Assembly: GCF_014697195.1 (NCBI RefSeq)
Contig: NZ_JACJRJ010000011.1
Span: 1-64,000 of the forward strand
Direction: 5' to 3'
Length of the DNA: 64,000 bases
DNA from: Cylindrospermum sp. FACHB-282
GTDB taxonomy: Bacteria; Cyanobacteriota; Cyanobacteriia; Cyanobacteriales; Nostocaceae
Shown here: piece by piece, positions 61,014 through 64,000 of the stretch
How the letters are laid out: every line of letters begins with the position of its first letter
Numbering within the stretch: position 1 is the first letter of the stretch
Translations under genes and position numbers: made by a program
The notes under the pieces: generated by a model
The model's input: the letters and a program-made list of their open reading frames with translations, nothing else
What the model was told of the DNA's origin: nothing
Database searches by the model: none

Positions 61014-62417
61014 TTATAGTAAGTCGCGCACGTCGGATACTTCGCCTTTGATGGCGGCGGTGGCGACCATTGCGGGACTCATCAATAAGGTACGACCGGA
61101 GGATGAACCTTGTCTACCTTTAAAGTTGCGGTTGGAGGAGGAGGCGCTGATTTGTCTTCCTTGAAGTTTGTCGGGATTCATGGCTAGACACATGGAACAT
61201 CCAGGTTCGCGCCACTCAAATCCAGCTTCTTGGAAGATTTTATCTAGTCCTTCGGCTTCGGCTTCTTTTTTGACTCTTTCGGAACCGGGGACGACGAAGG
61301 CTTTGACTCCTTCGGCTACATGACGACCTTTGGCGATTTTGGCGGCTTCCCGTAGGTCGCTAATGCGTCCGTTGGTGCAACTTCCAATAAAGCAGACATC
61401 AATTTTAGTCCCTTGGATGGGTTGACCGGGGAACAAATCCATGTAACTGTATGCTTCTTCGGCAATAAATCGGTCTTCTTCTAGGAGTTCGTCGGGTGTG
61501 GGGATTTTTTGATTGACGCCGATACCTTGACCGGGTGTGATTCCCCAGGTAACGGTGGGGGGGATTTCAGCGCCGTTGAAGACTACAACATCGTCATATT
61601 CAGCATCGCTTGCACTGCGGATGGATTCCCACCAGGTGATCGCCTGATCCCAATCTGCACCTTTGGGGGCAAAGTCTCTATTTTTCAGATAATTGTAAGT
61701 AACTTGGTCGGGATTGACGTAACCGCATCTAGCACCGCCTTCTATGGCCATGTTGCAGACTGTCATCCTTTCTTCCATGTTCATTTGCTCAAAGGTGGTG
61801 CCGGCAAATTCATAAGCGTATCCTACACCACCTTTTACGCCAAGGGTACGGATGATATGCAAGATTACGTCTTTGGCGTAGACACCAGGTTTGAGGATGC
61901 CGTTAACTTCGATTTTCCGTACTTTTAGTTTAGATAAGGCTAGGGTTTGGGAGGCGAGTACGTCCCGCACTTGGCTGGTACCAATGCCAAATGCGATCGC
62001 CCCAAATGCTCCATGACTAGAAGTGTGGCTATCTCCACAGGCGATGGTCATTCCTGGTTGGGTAAGTCCCAATTCGGGGGCGATGACGTGTACTATACCC
62101 TGATTGCCTGAACCAATGTTATAAAAGGTAATTTTATTTTCTTGACAACTGTTTTCTAGAGCCTGGATCATTTCCTCTGCCAAGCTATCGACAAAGGGAC
62201 GTGCCTGGTTCTCTGTGGGCACTATATGATCTACTGTGGCTACAGTCCGCTCTGGGAAAAGTACTTTTAGATTGCGCTCCCGGAGCATGGCAAAGGCTTG
62301 GGGACTGGTAACTTCATGAATAAGATGTAGCCCGATAAATAGTTGTGTCAGCCCTGATGGAAGTGTACCAACGGTGTGTAAGTCCCAAACTTTATCAAAC
62401 AGGGTACCTTTGCTCAT
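61014..62417 (-). CDS. leuC: 3-isopropylmalate dehydratase large subunit LeuC
   Basis: A 467-residue iron-sulfur aconitase-family protein that interconverts 2- and 3-isopropylmalate with LeuD. The start at ATG 62417 gives [16 protein letters not shown], the usual LeuC opening; the frame could begin 12 nt earlier at a TTG. The three [4Fe-4S] cysteines are visible in FIGSCTNGR (first) and in [10 protein letters not shown] (second and third). [19 protein letters not shown] is the substrate loop. It is the first gene of leuCD. Confidence 0.96.
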   Translation of the reverse strand: MSKGTLFDKVWDLHTVGTLPSGLTQLFIGLHLIHEVTSPQAFAMLRERNLKVLFPERTVATVDHIVPTENQARPFVDSLAEEMIQALENSCQENKITFYNIGSGNQGIVHVIAPELGLTQPGMTIACGDSHTSSHGAFGAIAFGIGTSQVRDVLASQTLALSKLKVRKIEVNGILKPGVYAKDVILHIIRTLGVKGGVGYAYEFAGTTFEQMNMEERMTVCNMAIEGGARCGYVNPDQVTYNYLKNRDFAPKGADWDQAITWWESIRSASDAEYDDVVVFNGAEIPPTVTWGITPGQGIGVNQKIPTPDELLEEDRFIAEEAYSYMDLFPGQPIQGTKIDVCFIGSCTNGRISDLREAAKIAKGRHVAEGVKAFVVPGSERVKKEAEAEGLDKIFQEAGFEWREPGCSMCLAMNPDKLQGRQISASSSNRNFKGRQGSSSGRTLLMSPAMVATAAIKGEVSDVRDLL

Positions 62418-62577
62418 ACGCCAAATCAATATTTAAGGAGTCGAATCTTTGATAATATCAAAGAATGTATTGTATTGGACAATTTATTAAAATCTTTTTC
62501 GCCCGCCAAAACCAGTATATATAAATTTAGAGCAGACCAGAAGCTTGCTCTAAAACAATTAAACTTATTCACTTAAA

Positions 62578-62650
<73 letters not shown>

Positions 62651-62768
62651 GTTTTTATCACTTATTTAATATAGCAAAGGATTGTGCGATCGCGCAAGTA
62701 TTTTGGGAAAATATTTTTTCTCCTATACTAACTCAGTACTCTGCACTTAGGACTTAGGACTTAGTAGG

Positions 62769-63335
62769 ATGCCCTCTGGTAGAACCCATGATCGCATTAC
62801 TTTGTATGCTCTGCCGGTGGTGGCGGGTGTGAGTTTCTGGCAGACTCGCAGTGGCAATATCACTTTGTTGGTTGCGGGGGGGTTTTTGTTTGGGGGGCTG
62901 ATGTTTGGCCCTGATTTGGATATTTACTCTTTGCAATTTCAACGCTGGGGGTTTTTGCGCTGGATTTGGCTACCTTATCAAAAAAGCCTGCGCCATCGTT
63001 CTTTTTTATCCCACGGGCCAATTATTGGCACGATGCTGCGGGTTGTTTATCTGGGGAGTATTCTGGGAATTTTGGCGGTTGTTGGGGCTAAGTTGGGGAA
63101 TGTTACTTTTAATTGGGCGGATTTGGGGCGATCGCTTTTTCTTTATCATGGAGAATGTTTCGCCCTGTTTTTGGGGTTGGAATTTGGCGCTATGAGTCAT
63201 TCTCTGAGTGATTGGGGTAATTCGGCTTATAAGCGGGTGCGAAAACAAGGAATCCAAGCTTTGCTGCCAAGTGGCAAAATTAAGAAGCGTAAAGTTAAAA
63301 GTCGCAGTCGTCGTGCTACGGGAAAGCGGCAATAG
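62769..63335 (+). CDS. DUF2227 family putative metal-binding membrane protein
   Basis: A 188-residue protein. The DUF2227 opening MPSGRTHDRITLYALP carries the first His-Asp pair (His7, Asp8). FGPDLDIYSLQFQRWG and SLRHRSFLSHGPIIGT carry further Asp and His residues that may bind a metal. Two to three hydrophobic segments (LLVAGGFLFGGLM, RVVYLGSILGILAVVGA, FLGLEFGAM region) suggest a membrane location, and the C-terminus is very basic (KIKKRKVKSRSRR). Biochemical function is not known. It is followed by mazG 54 bp downstream. Confidence 0.87.
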   Translation: MPSGRTHDRITLYALPVVAGVSFWQTRSGNITLLVAGGFLFGGLMFGPDLDIYSLQFQRWGFLRWIWLPYQKSLRHRSFLSHGPIIGTMLRVVYLGSILGILAVVGAKLGNVTFNWADLGRSLFLYHGECFALFLGLEFGAMSHSLSDWGNSAYKRVRKQGIQALLPSGKIKKRKVKSRSRRATGKRQ

Positions 63336-63389
63336 TGCTTTAAGGCAGAGGAACGCTGAGGGAAACGCAGAGTAACGCAGAGGTTTTTT

Positions 63390-64000
63390 ATGGACTCTCA
63401 TCAAAATCAGACATTAGGGGCATTGCAAGAGTTAATTGAGGTGGTGGCAAAATTGCGATCGCCTGATGGTGGTTGTCCTTGGGATTTGGCACAAACGCCC
63501 GAAACGCTGACGCCTTATGTGATTGAGGAAGCTTATGAGGTGGTAGATGCGATTAAGAGTGGTGATCAAAAGGCGATCGCAGAGGAGTTAGGTGATTTAC
63601 TATTACAAGTGGTACTGCAAGCCCAAATCGCCAGTGAATCTGGGCAGTTTTCTCTGAAAGAAGTTACTCAAGGCATTTCTCGAAAGTTGATTCGTCGTCA
63701 TCCCCATGTTTTTGGTGATGTGACGGTAGCGAGTATGGATGAGGTGCAGCAAAACTGGCAACAAATCAAAGCTGAAGAAAAGGGGGAAGCATCCCCAGAA
63801 GCGCAAAAACTCAGTGACAAACTCAGTCGTTATGGGCGTACTCTTCCCCCGTTAACAGCGGCGATGAAGATATCTCAAAAGGCTGCTGCTGCTGGTTTTG
63901 AATGGCAAAATATTGATGAGGTATGGGCAAAGTTTCATGAGGAATTGGGGGAGTTCCAACAGGCTTTAGCTGAAGAAACCCCAGCACGACAACAAGCTGA
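63390..64000 (+). CDS. mazG: Nucleoside triphosphate pyrophosphohydrolase MazG (5' part)
   Basis: A partial gene cut by the window end, with 203 codons visible. MazG hydrolyses NTPs to NMP and pyrophosphate to clean damaged nucleotides. The first domain has LRSPDGGCPWDLAQTPETL, the helical metal-binding E-x2-E/E-x2-D pattern in YVIEEAYEVVDAI and AEELGDLLLQVVL, and KLIRRHPHVFGD. The start of the second domain (KISQKAAAAGFEWQNIDEVW) is also present. In-frame ATG at 63390, no strong ribosome-binding site. The gene continues beyond the window. Confidence 0.93.
   Translation, partial: MDSHQNQTLGALQELIEVVAKLRSPDGGCPWDLAQTPETLTPYVIEEAYEVVDAIKSGDQKAIAEELGDLLLQVVLQAQIASESGQFSLKEVTQGISRKLIRRHPHVFGDVTVASMDEVQQNWQQIKAEEKGEASPEAQKLSDKLSRYGRTLPPLTAAMKISQKAAAAGFEWQNIDEVWAKFHEELGEFQQALAEETPARQQA

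Overview
The window looks like chromosome of a filamentous, probably heterocyst-forming cyanobacterium (Nostocales). The evidence is the many HIP1 octamers (GCGATCGC), a carboxysome shell gene (ccmP), a 6S RNA gene directly downstream of purK, short 7-bp tandem repeats between genes, and small cyanobacterial families such as DUF3134 and DUF2227. The genus is inferred; the sequence alone does not fix it.

Layout. (1) 1-4.5 kb: M16 peptidase, a 6S RNA gene, purK, a secreted pentapeptide-repeat protein and a small membrane protein. (2) 4.5-39.6 kb: a long surface-polysaccharide locus, almost all on the minus strand. It starts with a Wzc-type chain-length/autokinase protein. Next come a Wzm/Wzt ABC exporter pair, an O-antigen-polymerase-like membrane protein, eight GT4, four GT2, one CgeB-like and one unassigned glycosyltransferase-like protein. 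Tailoring enzymes follow: two FkbM and two other methyltransferases, an asparagine-synthase-like amidotransferase, an acyltransferase-3 and a NodU/CmcH carbamoyltransferase. ccmP and a pentapeptide-repeat gene sit inside the locus between the Wzc gene and the glycosyltransferases. Remnants of a glycosyltransferase and of two transposases mark past rearrangement. (3) 40-50.4 kb: an accessory stretch bounded by two P-loop GTPases. It holds a three-gene cassette with a deaminase-fold toxin-like protein, an aldo/keto reductase, a DUF433/DUF5615 toxin-antitoxin pair, a DUF4336 protein, a CoiA-like nuclease and two ribbon-helix-helix antitoxin-like genes. (4) 50.4-64 kb: mostly housekeeping genes: an HNH endonuclease beside tRNA-Val(CAC), radC, a phosphoribulokinase paralogue, a GH13 glycosidase, an O-methyltransferase, trhO, tRNA-Ala(TGC), a DUF938 protein, a PlsC-like acyltransferase, DUF3134, MAPEG, leuD, leuC, tRNA-Val(TAC), a DUF2227 protein and the 5' part of mazG.

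How the genes fit together. The 35-kb locus could build, modify (methyl, acyl, carbamoyl and possibly amide groups) and export one or more surface glycans. It carries hallmarks of both ABC-dependent and Wzy-dependent assembly but no Wzx flippase within the window. The least explained element is the three-gene deaminase cassette at 42.2-44.1 kb: its first product has a recognisable zinc-deaminase motif set and its two partners match nothing I can name. No CRISPR array, intact insertion sequence, rRNA or replication origin was seen.

Limits. All calls come from reading the sequence and recalled family features. No database search or folding program was run. Several start codons were moved inward from the longest open frame because of ribosome-binding sites, overlaps or family length; this is stated in each entry.
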